Source of the DNA: Triatoma infestans
Taxonomy: Eukaryota > Arthropoda > Insecta > Hemiptera > Reduviidae
Reading direction: 5' to 3'
DNA length: 64,000 bases
Assembly (NCBI GenBank): GCA_011037195.1
Contig: JAAEAF010012228.1
Coordinates: 9,364-73,363 of the forward strand
The notes beneath the pieces are model-generated. The model was not told where the DNA came from. It saw nothing but the letters and a program-made list of their open reading frames with translations, and made no database searches. Each line of letters starts with the position of its first letter. Positions within the stretch are counted from its first letter, which is position 1. This document shows, piece by piece, positions 1-9,603 of this stretch. The translations under genes and the position numbers were made by a program.

Positions 1-2
1 TA

Positions 3-3000
3 TCACCATCCTTACCGTATTTCCTAGACAAGACAAATAACAAATGGTTAATCGACACAGGATCCCAAAAAAATTACATAAATCCCGAAATAGTAAAATC
101 CAATATGAAAAAATATTCTGAAGAATTTTTAGTACGAACACCAACAGGCGAAGAAAAAGGACATGAGTACATTTTAATGAATATTGACCAGATATTTCCG
201 AAAGCGGAACCTATTAAACTATACATATACAATTTTTCTCCCCGTTACGACATACTGATAGGACATGAAACTTTAAGTAAATTAAACGCTACGGTAGACT
301 TTAAGAAAAAATTATTAAGATATAAATATAGTAATAAGAGACTATTATTTAAAATAGATGATAAAGTAAACTTAAAAAAAGGTTATAATATAGTTAATAT
401 CCCCTTAAAAAACGTAAATTGCAAGGAAGGAATAATTAAAACAAAAGAATTAAATAAGGAAATCACAATTCAAGGCGGTTTAGTAAAAAACGAAAAAGGG
501 CGGGCTAAGTGTCTCGTTTACGCCCAAGAGGTAACAACAATATCGTTGGAACCCATGGAAATAGACGAGGTCGACTCTATACATGATTCTAGCTCTTCGA
601 CCATAAGTCCAAAGGAGTTAGAGGAAATAAAAAAAGAAATCCCACACCTTTTACGAACTAGCCACATGAATGACGAAGAGAAGTATAAAATTATAGAACT
701 AATTAGACAATACCCAGAAACGATAAAACGAGAAAATGACAGACTAAGTAGCACGAACTTACTTAAACATAAAATTAGGACAAAAGACGAAAATCCGGTT
801 TACACCAAAAGCTACCGATACCCAGAAGCTTTTAGAAATGATGTTAAATTAGAAATAGATAAATTACTAGAAAATAAAATAATACAACCTAGCCATTCCC
901 CTTATAATTCCCCCATTTGGGTAATTACAAAGAAACCCGACGCTTCAGGTAAGCGCAAAATAAGAATGGTGATCGACTATCGTAAGCTAAACGAGAAAAC
1001 GATAGAAGATAAGTTCCCCCTGCCCAATATAGAGGACCTTTTCGGCAAGATCGGAAGGGCCACTTATTTCTCTGCCATAGATTTGGCTTCGGGATTCCAT
1101 CAGATCGAGATGGACCCCGAATCAATCCCGAAAACAGCCTTCAGCACAGAGACTGGGCATTACGAGTTCTTAAGGATGCCCTTCGGACTCAAAAATGCAC
1201 CTCCAACCTTTCAAAGAGCAATGAATGCTATCTTTGCTGACATTCCCAATGCCCTTGTTTATATGGATGACATTATTGTTTTTTCGGACAGCCTAACTGA
1301 ACATTTAAAACACTTACAAACAGTTTTTAAGAAATTAAAGAAGTATAATTTAAAACTGCAGCTAGATAAAACGGAATTTTTCAAGAGAGAACTTCTCTAT
1401 CTAGGTCATATAATATCAGAAAAAGGTATACAACCAAACCCCCAAAAGTTAGAAGTAATAAAAAAATTTCCCATACCAAAAACGCAAAAAGAAATAAAAC
1501 AATTCCTAGGCCTTACCGGGTATTACAGGAAAATGGTAAAGAATTATGCGAGAATTGCCAAACCACTGACACAAGCCCTGAGAAAAGACTCCAAAATAGA
1601 CATTAATAACTCTGACTACAAAAATTCCTTCGAAAAATTAAAAGAACTCTTACAGAATAACCCGATACTTCAACTACCAGACTTTAATAAGACTTTTTAT
1701 TTAACCACAGACGCTTCCAATAAAGCTATAGGCTCAGTATTATCCCAAATCCATGATGGAAAAGATTTACCCATCGCATTTGCCTCACGCACCCTTAATC
1801 AAGCAGAAGAAAACCTTAGTACTATTGAGAAGGAGTTACTCTCAATTGTCTGGGCATGCAAACATTTCAGGCCTTACTTATATGGCAGAAAATTCATCAT
1901 TCAAACCGACCACAAGCCCCTTCAGTGGCTGCATAATTTAAAAGAACCGAATTCCAAATTATTACGTTGGAAATGCCTATTAGCAGACTTTGAATTTGAA
2001 ATCAAATATCTACCCGGAAAAACAAATATAGTGGCAGACACCCTCTCGAGAATTCCTCAAGAAATTAATGCAATAGACAACCCAGAAAGCGAACTAAATC
2101 CCCAAGAAATACTAGACCAATTCTTACGCGAGTATCCCCCAGAAAATGAAAACGAGAACGAACACGATAACAGTAGCCTAGCCACAATACATTCCCAAGA
2201 CAGCTCAGCCGACCAAATTACACTAATGGACAAAACTAAAATTCTAAACGTGGAACAGAATCAAATATTGATAGAACGAGGTTCACCAGATGTGAAACTT
2301 CTCAAAGTATTTGGAAAGAAACGAATAAAAATCACCCTTAGCAATTTAGATGTAAAAACACAATTAAACCAATTTATAATCGACTACTTAAAACCTAACA
2401 CCACATATGGAGTTTACTGTCAAAACACTGAAACACTACAATCAACATATGACGACATATTCTTAACTCTCCAGAATTTAATACTTACAAACTTTCGAAC
2501 TATCAAACTTCGTAGATATTACAAAATACTACTCGACTTAGAAGATAAAGAAGAACAGACTGAAACAATTAGTAATTATCACGGAGGAAAAACTTATCAT
2601 AGGGGAACCTCCGAAACATATGAACACATAAGACGAAGATACTACTGGCCAGGAATGTACAAAGACATCTCTGACTACATTAATCAATGTCCAATCTGCC
2701 TGAAAACCAAATATGAGAGACAACCCATCAAACTGACTTATAATCTCACCCCTACACCAGATAAACCCTTCGAGAAATTGGCCATAGATGTATTCACCTA
2801 TAACTCAAAGAAATTTTTAACCATGATTGACTGCTTCAGCAAAAAACTAACGATCTACCCCATACAAACACACAATCAATTGGAGGTACAAGACAGATTA
2901 CAAAACTACTTCTCCCTTTTCCCATTACCGAAAATAATCCAAATGGATAATGGAAAAGAATTCGACAACAACGGTATCAAAAATTTACTCACTCTTTACA

Positions 3001-3542
3001 ACATAGAACCTCACTACACGACACCCTCACATTCACAATCACAAGGCATCATAGAAAGAGCCCACTCTACCTTGGTAGAGCTATTAAATTCAATCCAACT
3101 CCAAAATAAAACTAACAACCTAGAAAGAAACATACAGCTAGCAGTATTAGCATATAACAACAGCATAATAACAAGCCTAAAATTAACCCCCATGGAAATA
3201 ACGTTCGGAACTAATAACATAACCCCTGACAATCTACAACCCACCTTGACGGAAGAAAGAACTAAACGCTATCACCAAGATCTAGACATAGTACACAACG
3301 TAATTAAGGATAGACTAAACAAAGAAAAAGAAAAAAGGACACAAAAACTAAACCAACATAGGGAACCGGAAGTAGAACTACCTGACACAGTTTACTTAAA
3401 ATCAACCACACACAGAAAACACAAACCCAAGTACTTTCCAGTATCATATAATCCTAAAACTAAATTAGCAACTAATCTTAAATTTCAAGCAAACAAACAA
3501 TTCAAAGTACACCCTAATCGAATGAAAAGACCAGAAAAGTGA
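3..3542 (+). CDS. pol: Pol polyprotein (protease-RT-RNase H-integrase), 5' end outside window
   Basis: The frame is open from base 3, so the Met at 105 is internal and not the start. Upstream of it WLIDTGS (45-65) is the aspartic protease active site. Counting from Met105: DILIG (49-53) is the protease C-terminal motif; RT has VIDYRKLN (289), SAIDLASGFHQI (323), FLRMPFGLKNAP (355) and catalytic YMDD (386-389); RNase H has TTDAS (D536), TIEKE (573-577) and TDHKPL (D602). Integrase has H826, H832, C862 and C865 as the zinc site, then D895, D948 and E984 with exactly 35 residues between the last two (D,D35E). All catalytic residues are present and there is no internal stop. The enzyme would copy the genomic RNA and insert the DNA. 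The stop at 3540-3542 is followed 27 bases later by env. Gag and the gag-pol frameshift are not visible. Confidence 0.96.
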   Translation, partial: SPSLPYFLDKTNNKWLIDTGSQKNYINPEIVKSNMKKYSEEFLVRTPTGEEKGHEYILMNIDQIFPKAEPIKLYIYNFSPRYDILIGHETLSKLNATVDFKKKLLRYKYSNKRLLFKIDDKVNLKKGYNIVNIPLKNVNCKEGIIKTKELNKEITIQGGLVKNEKGRAKCLVYAQEVTTISLEPMEIDEVDSIHDSSSSTISPKELEEIKKEIPHLLRTSHMNDEEKYKIIELIRQYPETIKRENDRLSSTNLLKHKIRTKDENPVYTKSYRYPEAFRNDVKLEIDKLLENKIIQPSHSPYNSPIWVITKKPDASGKRKIRMVIDYRKLNEKTIEDKFPLPNIEDLFGKIGRATYFSAIDLASGFHQIEMDPESIPKTAFSTETGHYEFLRMPFGLKNAPPTFQRAMNAIFADIPNALVYMDDIIVFSDSLTEHLKHLQTVFKKLKKYNLKLQLDKTEFFKRELLYLGHIISEKGIQPNPQKLEVIKKFPIPKTQKEIKQFLGLTGYYRKMVKNYARIAKPLTQALRKDSKIDINNSDYKNSFEKLKELLQNNPILQLPDFNKTFYLTTDASNKAIGSVLSQIHDGKDLPIAFASRTLNQAEENLSTIEKELLSIVWACKHFRPYLYGRKFIIQTDHKPLQWLHNLKEPNSKLLRWKCLLADFEFEIKYLPGKTNIVADTLSRIPQEINAIDNPESELNPQEILDQFLREYPPENENENEHDNSSLATIHSQDSSADQITLMDKTKILNVEQNQILIERGSPDVKLLKVFGKKRIKITLSNLDVKTQLNQFIIDYLKPNTTYGVYCQNTETLQSTYDDIFLTLQNLILTNFRTIKLRRYYKILLDLEDKEEQTETISNYHGGKTYHRGTSETYEHIRRRYYWPGMYKDISDYINQCPICLKTKYERQPIKLTYNLTPTPDKPFEKLAIDVFTYNSKKFLTMIDCFSKKLTIYPIQTHNQLEVQDRLQNYFSLFPLPKIIQMDNGKEFDNNGIKNLLTLYNIEPHYTTPSHSQSQGIIERAHSTLVELLNSIQLQNKTNNLERNIQLAVLAYNNSIITSLKLTPMEITFGTNNITPDNLQPTLTEERTKRYHQDLDIVHNVIKDRLNKEKEKRTQKLNQHREPEVELPDTVYLKSTTHRKHKPKYFPVSYNPKTKLATNLKFQANKQFKVHPNRMKRPEK

Positions 3543-3551
3543 ATAAACGAA

Positions 3552-3563
3552 TTTCTGTTTCAG
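3552..3563 (+). promoter_or_regulatory. Probable splice acceptor for subgenomic env mRNA
   Basis: A pyrimidine-rich run ending in CAG (TTTCTGTTTCAG) lies six bases before the env ATG at 3570 and just after the pol stop. Errantiviruses such as gypsy express env from a spliced RNA, so the position and sequence fit. The donor would lie outside the window. The acceptor is inferred, not proven. Confidence 0.6.
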
Positions 3564-3569
3564 GACAAA

Positions 3570-5174
3570 ATGTTAACGCAAACGCTGATACTGAACCTAC
3601 TAATCCAACTGATACCAACAAACCTAGCACCAGCACAGGCCTATAAAGTAACGGACTTAACCAAATCACCTGGCATAATACCTTTCCTAATACAACCATC
3701 CTTCATACTGAATCAAACTTATTCTTACATTCATAACATAAACCTAAGCAAATTACAAGAAGAAATAACACGAACAGAACAGAATTTAAGGAGAATAGAC
3801 CCAAAGAAAAGAGATCCTCATTATATCAGAACTATAAACGCTTTTTTAAAATACGCACAAGACAAACTAGACCATATCTACTCAAACAAAATAAACAGGC
3901 AAAAAAGAGGATTAATTAACGGATTAGGGACAGCTATATCATGGCTAACAGGAAATATGGACGCAAACGACAAAGACCGGTATGACAAAATAATACAACA
4001 AGTTCAAAAGAACGAATACACTATCGAACACAACGTAGAAAACCAACTTACCGTCAATACGGAATTAATTAACAAATATAACAAAGACATAGGCATAATT
4101 CAAAACAACAACAACAAACTAAAAAGCTATTTGACTATACTGACCAACGAAACGTTCGCTTTAGAGCTCGCGCATCAATATAATTTCCTCTTAAGTAACT
4201 TACAATTATTAATAAACAAATTAAATGACATAAGTAATAGTATAGAATTTTGTAAACTGGGAGTAATACACTCCAGTATTATAACTACCCAAGAAATATT
4301 ACAAGTTGTTAACCAAACCAAAATCCAACCTATTAGCGAGGATCCTGAAATCCTATGGCAATTAGGCTCCATTAAATGCGCTCTGTACGAAGACCACATA
4401 TCCTACATCCTAGAAATTCCCCTAAAAGCCACTTTATACGAAACCCTTTTCTATCTTTCACACCCCGCAGAATACCAAGGAAATATTATAACAATTTATA
4501 CATATCCCCATTTAGTATTAAGAAATTATAAACAATTATATACTAGCAACAATTGTACATTAATTAAAGGAAAGTATTATTGTAGACAAGCCAAAAGAAT
4601 CGAAAATAATAAATGTATTGAAAATCTGTTAAAAAAGGAACCACATGACTGTAAAACAATAATACTTCACGAACCCAAACCCTTTGTAAAATACATTTCC
4701 CCACTTAACAAATATTTACTTTACAAACATAACGATTTAATTATAAATATTAATAATTCCATTAATGTAACCTTGTATTCGAAAAATTGTTACTTATTAT
4801 ATCTAGAACCAAATGAATATGTACATAATTTTCCCAAGCCATATGTCTATTGGGAAACTAATCCTATTGATATGGAAAATATTCTTATTAACAAACCTAG
4901 TAATATTAACATATCCTTTGACAAACTTAATCATTTAAATATCCACAATAAACCTTTAGAGATAATTACAGAAGTAGCTAATAATAATACCCATATTTTA
5001 ATCTTATATTTTATTGTAATCATAGTATTAAGTCTTGTTATATTATATATCTATAGGAAAATCCATAACTATTGTAAACAACCAAAATTAATAGAAAATA
5101 GAAATTTAACCCCAAAACAGGAAGAACCCTGCCACCCTTCACTTAACCCCTCGCCGAGGGCGGCTCAATCTTGA
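3570..5174 (+). CDS. env: Errantivirus envelope fusion glycoprotein
   Basis: 534 residues with no break. The N-terminus (1-24) is a hydrophobic signal peptide ending near PAQA. RQKR at 110-113 is a furin-type site, immediately followed by a hydrophobic, glycine-rich stretch GLINGLGTAISWLTG (114-128) typical of a fusion peptide. Residues from about 129 to 230 are rich in heptad-like K/E/I/L and Asn and probably form a coiled coil. Cysteines cluster in the middle (about 320-380) and several N-x-T/S sites are present. A single membrane anchor lies at about 476-496, followed by a short basic cytoplasmic tail. This layout matches errantiviral envelopes related to the baculovirus F-protein group and is the usual length. 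Its role would be cell entry by membrane fusion. The ATG at 3570 is preferred because a splice-acceptor-like site lies just upstream. Intactness suggests recent infection or selection; expression is unknown. Confidence 0.9.
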   Translation: MLTQTLILNLLIQLIPTNLAPAQAYKVTDLTKSPGIIPFLIQPSFILNQTYSYIHNINLSKLQEEITRTEQNLRRIDPKKRDPHYIRTINAFLKYAQDKLDHIYSNKINRQKRGLINGLGTAISWLTGNMDANDKDRYDKIIQQVQKNEYTIEHNVENQLTVNTELINKYNKDIGIIQNNNNKLKSYLTILTNETFALELAHQYNFLLSNLQLLINKLNDISNSIEFCKLGVIHSSIITTQEILQVVNQTKIQPISEDPEILWQLGSIKCALYEDHISYILEIPLKATLYETLFYLSHPAEYQGNIITIYTYPHLVLRNYKQLYTSNNCTLIKGKYYCRQAKRIENNKCIENLLKKEPHDCKTIILHEPKPFVKYISPLNKYLLYKHNDLIININNSINVTLYSKNCYLLYLEPNEYVHNFPKPYVYWETNPIDMENILINKPSNINISFDKLNHLNIHNKPLEIITEVANNNTHILILYFIVIIVLSLVILYIYRKIHNYCKQPKLIENRNLTPKQEEPCHPSLNPSPRAAQS

Positions 5175-5185
5175 GGAGGGAGGAG
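5173..5185 (+). other. Polypurine tract (plus-strand primer)
   Basis: GAGGAGGGAGGAG directly precedes AGTTAC, the proposed start of the 3' LTR, and overlaps the env stop codon. A purine run at this spot primes plus-strand DNA in LTR retroelements. Confidence 0.75.
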
Positions 5186-5402
5186 TTACAGGCACCTACA
5201 TCAGCAATAAGGAAACAACGCCCACACAGATAGATACTACTGTTCTCTTTAAGATAGAGATAACCATTTATATATATAAGATAATAATTTAATTGTGAAT
5301 TCATTAGTACTTTGCTCGTTGCTACTGTGTACATGTGTGTCCGATTGTATGTCAATAAAAGTTTTTTTTAAAAACTCCCTCGCAGTTTCTGTTTTTATAA
5401 CT
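5184..5402 (+). repeat. 3' LTR of the errantivirus (proposed limits)
   Basis: It starts AGTTA after the polypurine tract and ends TAACT at 5398-5402, the short inverted repeat used by gypsy-type LTRs. A TATA-like run lies at 5268-5281, TCATTAGT near 5302 could be an initiator, and AATAAA is at 5354-5359. About 219 bp is short for this group. The end is supported by the flank, which from about 5405 resembles family A (ACAGGTTTCGGGC). Without the 5' LTR the limits cannot be checked. Confidence 0.55.
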
Positions 5403-5520
5403 ACTACAGGTTTCGGGCTTGCGTTCCGTTATCGGACCAATTGTCCATATGTCATAAACAGTGTACCAATTGTCCATATGTAACACAGACTCGCAGAGAA
5501 CAAATAAACAGTATACATAC
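5403..5520 (-). repeat. Degenerate family A repeat remnant, target of the errantivirus
   Basis: GGTTTCGGGC, GTCATAAACAGTGT, AACACAGACTCGCAGAGAAC and AGTATACA follow in the same order as in family A copies at 16.2 and 35.2 kb (minus orientation). A segment of about 29 bp containing ACCAATTGTCCATATGT is repeated in tandem (5436-5452 and 5465-5481). The left part of the copy is missing, as expected if the LTR element landed inside it. Confidence 0.5.
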
Positions 5521-5614
5521 TGTATTTAATTATATCTAACTGGGTTGTTACCATTAGATAATTATGTGTACAATCTCATTTTAAATGTTTCACTAGATTT
5601 GAAAACCATTTCGT

Positions 5615-5770
5615 ATTTTATCTGTCATTGCTTGCATATTTTTTCTTTTATTCTTCACCGGTTTCCAATTTTCATCCATCGTCAGAATAAATATATCAAA
5701 TTCTTACAGATAGTTCATTTCAATGCAATGTTTCTGTTATACTCGACACTTGTTGGTTTGTTGATTGTAT
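5615..5770 (-). repeat. Family C repeat with hammerhead-like core
   Basis: Shares an ordered series of blocks with 48700-48860: CATTGC(T/A)TGCAT, a T-rich run, a CCGGTTTC-like block, ATCGTCA, AATGTTTCTGT and TTGGTTTG. On the minus strand the core at 5655-5685 reads CTGACGA, hairpin, GGAAACCGGT. The hairpin is mutated in this copy. Confidence 0.45.
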
Positions 5771-5981
5771 ATATATGTGCAGGAGGTTATAAGGTTATGT
5801 TACTATGGGCATGTATGTTTAATGACAAAATGGAATTATTATAAATTATGATTAGACATTAGAAAATAGAGTGTAATAAATAGCATGTTTTGAAGAATAC
5901 TTTATAACTAAATTTTAATGGTGGTGGTTAAGTATGCTCAGGTACTTGAACCATGAAATGAAAATGCTGGATTTCTTTCGT

Positions 5982-6484
5982 TATATCTCACATTAATTAT
6001 ATAAAAAAGTAAATAGTATGTCAGTAATAACTTGATTTTTTCAGATTTTTGTCATAAAAGATTTATTTTTTCCACAATTTGATAATTTATAATATACCTA
6101 CGTAGAGAAAAATTAGTAAAAAAAAATTTATAAACTTGATTTTTCATACAATTAAGTAGCTGTATAAATAAATAACCAATCAAAATGTAGAAGTGAAGGT
6201 GTCAAATCTGGGCGTGTAATTTAGGCCAATCCAAAATTTAGAATTATTATTTTGACCACGCCGACATTTGACACCTTCATTTGTAGACTGTGATTGGCTT
6301 ATTATTTATAGTTAATTATTTATATGAAAAAAATCAAGTTCAGAATTCTTTTTAATATTTTTCCCTACGTAGGTATTTTAAAAAAAATCAAATTGTCCAA
6401 TATCTTGTATGTAAAAATCCAAAAAAAAAATCAAGTTATTTCTAAAACAATATTTACTGTTTTATATATTTAATGTGAGCTATA
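5982..6484. mobile_element. Long foldback (inverted-repeat) element
   Basis: The two halves are inverted copies of each other over about 220 bp. Matching arms include TCTCACATTAA/TTAATGTGAG at the tips, CCTACGTAG/CTACGTAGG, AACCAATCA/TGATTGGCTT and AAGGTGTCAAAT/ATTTGACACCTT near the centre. There is no coding potential. It is probably a MITE-like element; superfamily unknown. Flanking duplication is not clear. Confidence 0.65.
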
Positions 6485-6785
6485 AAGAAGAAAAAAACAT
6501 TAGAATTTTGATTCGATTTTTGAAAAAGAAAGCAAAAGAGGATTAGGCAGAAATGCAAAATCCATCGCCCTTTTTGTATTTTGTCATACATACTAGTAGG
6601 ACAAAGGAAAATTGATAAAATATATAACACTTCTACTTTCTATAATTTATTTGTCTAAGTATATTAATAATTAGATCGAATCCTTCTTTTTTTTTAATGT
6701 TGTTGCGAGAAACTAGATTTTGATTGAATTAGCTTTTGCGGAGATTTCCACCTTTATAATAGATACGCTTTCTACCCTTTCAATA
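6485..6785. other. AT-rich intergenic DNA
   Basis: No gene seen. A stretch at about 6680-6740 (TTGTTGCGAGAAACTAGATT) recurs inverted at about 19985-20010, so it is part of another old repeat. Confidence 0.5.
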
Positions 6786-6960
6786 GTGTATAAACTGTAT
6801 TTGCTCTGTGCAAGTCTGTGTTTATCCACACAGTTTTGACAAAACATTCTGATGGTGGGCGAACGCCCTAAACCGGTCGATGACTACAAAAAAAGAAGCA
6901 GACTATCACGAAAAATATCTCTGTTGCTTTCCAGTTCGCCGGAACCAAGCACAAACAACT
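6786..6960 (+). mobile_element. Family A single-arm element with 9-bp target duplication
   Basis: A unit of about 175 bp runs from GTGTATAAACTG to GCACAAACAACT and is flanked by CTTTCAATA on both sides (6777-6785 and 6961-6969). It contains, in order, TTGCTCTGTGCAAGTCTGTG, CACACAGTTTTGAC, the hammerhead-like core, GACTACAAA, GCAGACTATCAC, AATATCTCTG, CTTTCCAG and GGAACCAAGCACAA. This is the complete right half of the family. No protein is encoded. Confidence 0.7.
6844..6883 (+). ncRNA. Hammerhead-ribozyme-like core (mutated), family A
   Basis: ACATT, then CTGATGG, hairpin GGGCGAACGCCC, TAAA, CCGGTC and GATGA. It follows the type I layout (stem I CAUU/GAUG) but two core positions differ (A9 to G, G12 to U), so it is probably inactive. 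Confidence 0.45.
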
Positions 6961-7379
6961 CTTTCAATACTTTGTGGACTGCGCCACATTACATTAAAAT
7001 AAACTAAACACTATGTTCAAACACTAAAATAATTAAACAGAAATAATTAATGTATTAAATAAAATTATGTATGTAATAAAAGTCACACAAGAATGAAAAG
7101 AAGTGAGGTTTTTACGAGTACAACATAGAATGGTTTAAATTTGCAGATGTTAATTGTTTTATCAATGAATGACTCAACAAATATTAGATGTAAATAGCAA
7201 GATAACTTATAGTACTTCTAACGGTTTTACGCAATGTTGTGACAAATGGGAAATAAAAAGGGAATTAAATGAAAAAATTATCGTACTAGTGTTTGAAATA
7301 TTTTCTAATTAATACGTTTTTTTACTAGACACCCGAAATTAGTTAATGAAATAAATTTTTTAAAAATCTTTTCAAATGA

Positions 7380-7456
7380 GCATAAAGTTCACACGAATAC
7401 TGTGAAAATTTGACACGATTACAATACTTTCTCTTATTAGAAGTAAGAGAAAGTAA
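7380..7456 (+). repeat. Family B 3' end with terminal hairpin
   Basis: AAAATTTGACACGATTACAA then a hairpin ACTTTCTCTTA/TAAGAGAAAGT at 7427-7454, as at the ends of full family B copies (15020, 27770, 60180). Only the last 80 bases remain. Confidence 0.7.
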
Positions 7457-9370
7457 TAAGTAAATGTTAATGTTTAAGTTATTTAAATGTTAATTAAGTC
7501 TGTCTGATACTCTCGTAGTATACACTTAAATAATTAAATAAGTATATGAAGGCTAACTTTGTGACATAAGAAGGCAGATGAGATTTTATTGAGACAATAT
7601 TCGTAATAAATTATAATGCTGTGTGATAAATGAAAACAGGAGGTCGTGTCATACATCACAATAAAGTGAATACCTCAGAGAATTCCACCTAACTACAACT
7701 CAAAGTTATATAAAACCATATGAAAGAAGAGGGAAATTTATATTGTTTTCTCAAAAACTGATCCATAACCTAACTTTAGAAATCAACAAAGCAAACTTTA
7801 TGTTATATATGATGTTACAAATCACAAATAATTACATTCACAGTTTACTTTTCTTTAGAAAAACATAGCTTATATTGATTTATTTCTTTTTGTCTCTGAT
7901 GAATTAATTACAATTTGTTGGAAAAAGTAGAACTTTATCAAAAATTTGAATAAATAAATAGAACATTGTTGAACATAAATATTAAAAGTAGAAATCGAAA
8001 GAGGTGAATGCAAATTTAGATAGTGGGGTTTATATAAGTTGGGCATGAAAAAAAAAAGGATGTGAGTCGCAGCAACGCCTTCTCTCACCTCCCAGCAAAA
8101 AATTTGCACTGAAAATCAGTTACTCCAGAAAAATGATCAGCGGATGAGGTTATACCAAACAAAACAGGTTATAGGAAGTGAGGATATAATTCACAGAAAC
8201 AATTGAAACACGTGTGCGGCGAATTGGGACAATTATAGCATCACGTTCCCTAGACTATCCACAGTTTTCCTAGCTCCGGGCGTGCCAGAGATTTCGCCTC
8301 TTCTTATGAGTACAGAAAGCACATACTTCTTATCGTGATTTTTTTTCTACCCTGCAAGAAATATACTCAAATCTCGCTGGGTTATCAATATTTTATAGGA
8401 GTTTTTAAAAACATCTCGAATCCAAAACACATACTACCATCAGTCTTATTTACTATTTCCTTCGTAAAGCCGGTTACCCAATGCACAATGGAAGATCCAA
8501 ATCAGTGGTCAAGCAACCATTTCTTTGCTCCGATTTAAATTAAAAAAAAAAAAACGAAAAAACAGCATTGGATTTGTGGGTCAAATATCTTGCCATGAAC
8601 AAACAATTAATGCTTAAATAAAAAGAATAATGCAATCACATAAATGAAATTAGAAGTTGCTGGAATTGTGAGGAGGGCAAAACAAATCACAAATTATATT
8701 GGGCATGAGAAGGAGAGAGAATTGGGTTTGAAAGTTAAATAAACTGGAAATAGCTGAACACTATAAGTAACACAAACGCCAGAACTTTACACATAATTAG
8801 AAATTAGAGATTGAGAATTAGTAAAGAGAAGGGTAGCCATCGGTTGCTTACGCGTTGTAAGTGTTGTATAAACTGTAGAAAGATTGTCCCCTGTAGGGCT
8901 AACACAGCTGCATTTAAATAGAGTCTCCCACTTTAGTCTGGCCTAAGTAGCGAATTAGATTCTCAATTTTGTGTGTGTGTCTCTCTCTCTCTGGTTTAGA
9001 TCCCTTTCTTCGGATCCTATTACACGAATTAAATTTTTATATTGCGAAAAAAAATAAATAAATAAAAACATTCAATAGCAACAATTTAATTTTATGTACA
9101 AACAAAATTGTTCAAAACAGAAATTAAGAATTTTGAGATTCGTTTCGATTTCATACTTTCTTATCGTGATTCATTAATTTTACAAAATTATTCGTTAACT
9201 GATCTATTTCTAGCTGACGCTCTGTGCTTACTATTTAGAAGACTTTTTTCTATGAAGTTTAGGCAGACGTCAAGAGATTGCGCTTGTCAATTGGAATAGT
9301 ATTAATTAGTGATTTAAATTAAAATCTGGCACTCTATATGTTTATAAACTATATATTATAAATATTGGTA
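7457..9370. other. Gene-free AT-rich DNA with old repeats
   Basis: Short open frames occur but show no recognisable domain. 8145-8180 (GAGGTTATACCA, ACAGGTTATA) recurs at 44157-44195. A GT/CT microsatellite lies at 8971-8993. Confidence 0.5.
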
Positions 9371-9597
9371 CTCACGCGTTAGTCTAGTGGCTAGTGCACT
9401 CGCGTTTCGTGCGAGAATTCAAGGTTTGATTCCCGTGAGGGCAAAGTCGGTGTTGACCCATCGTGATAAAAAATGGGAAGCTACAATGAGTAGCGTCCTT
9501 GGTAGCGAAGGCCGGAACTAAACGGCGTGGGAACTGCGGCGTGCTTAGGGAAAATTGTTTGTAGTAAATCCGGTCTATATTGAGACCGGATATCATT
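9371..9597 (+). mobile_element. tRNA-Glu-like SINE
   Basis: The head (9371-9439) still folds like a tRNA: acceptor CTCACG/CGTGAG, box A TAGTCTAGTGGCTAG, anticodon stem CTCGC/GCGAG with loop GTTTCGT (anticodon TTC, Glu), and box B GGTTTGATTCC. An unrelated body follows, ending near a hairpin CCGGTCTATATTGAGACCGG (9569-9588). An internal Pol III promoter is therefore likely. It abuts a LINE fragment starting at about 9604. Confidence 0.7.
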
Positions 9598-9603
9598 TGG
9601 CAG

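Larger units (their letters stand above)
1..5402 (+). mobile_element. Env-bearing Ty3/Gypsy (errantivirus-type) provirus, 3' part
   Basis: Order seen: protease active site, RT, RNase H, zinc-binding integrase with DDE, stop, splice-acceptor-like tract, env ORF, polypurine tract, LTR. This is the layout of insect errantiviruses (gypsy relatives). The 5' LTR, primer binding site and gag lie left of the window, so completeness cannot be judged. No stop or frameshift is seen in the visible pol or env, which suggests a young insertion. The sense strand is strongly A-rich, unlike the T-rich mixed DNA downstream. Confidence 0.93.

Noticed and set aside
3514..3699. Minus-strand frames over pol and env
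   Set aside because: Antisense shadows of the retroviral genes.
9371..9439. Functional tRNA-Glu gene
   Set aside because: Followed by a SINE body with no terminator T run, and the arms deviate from a real tRNA.
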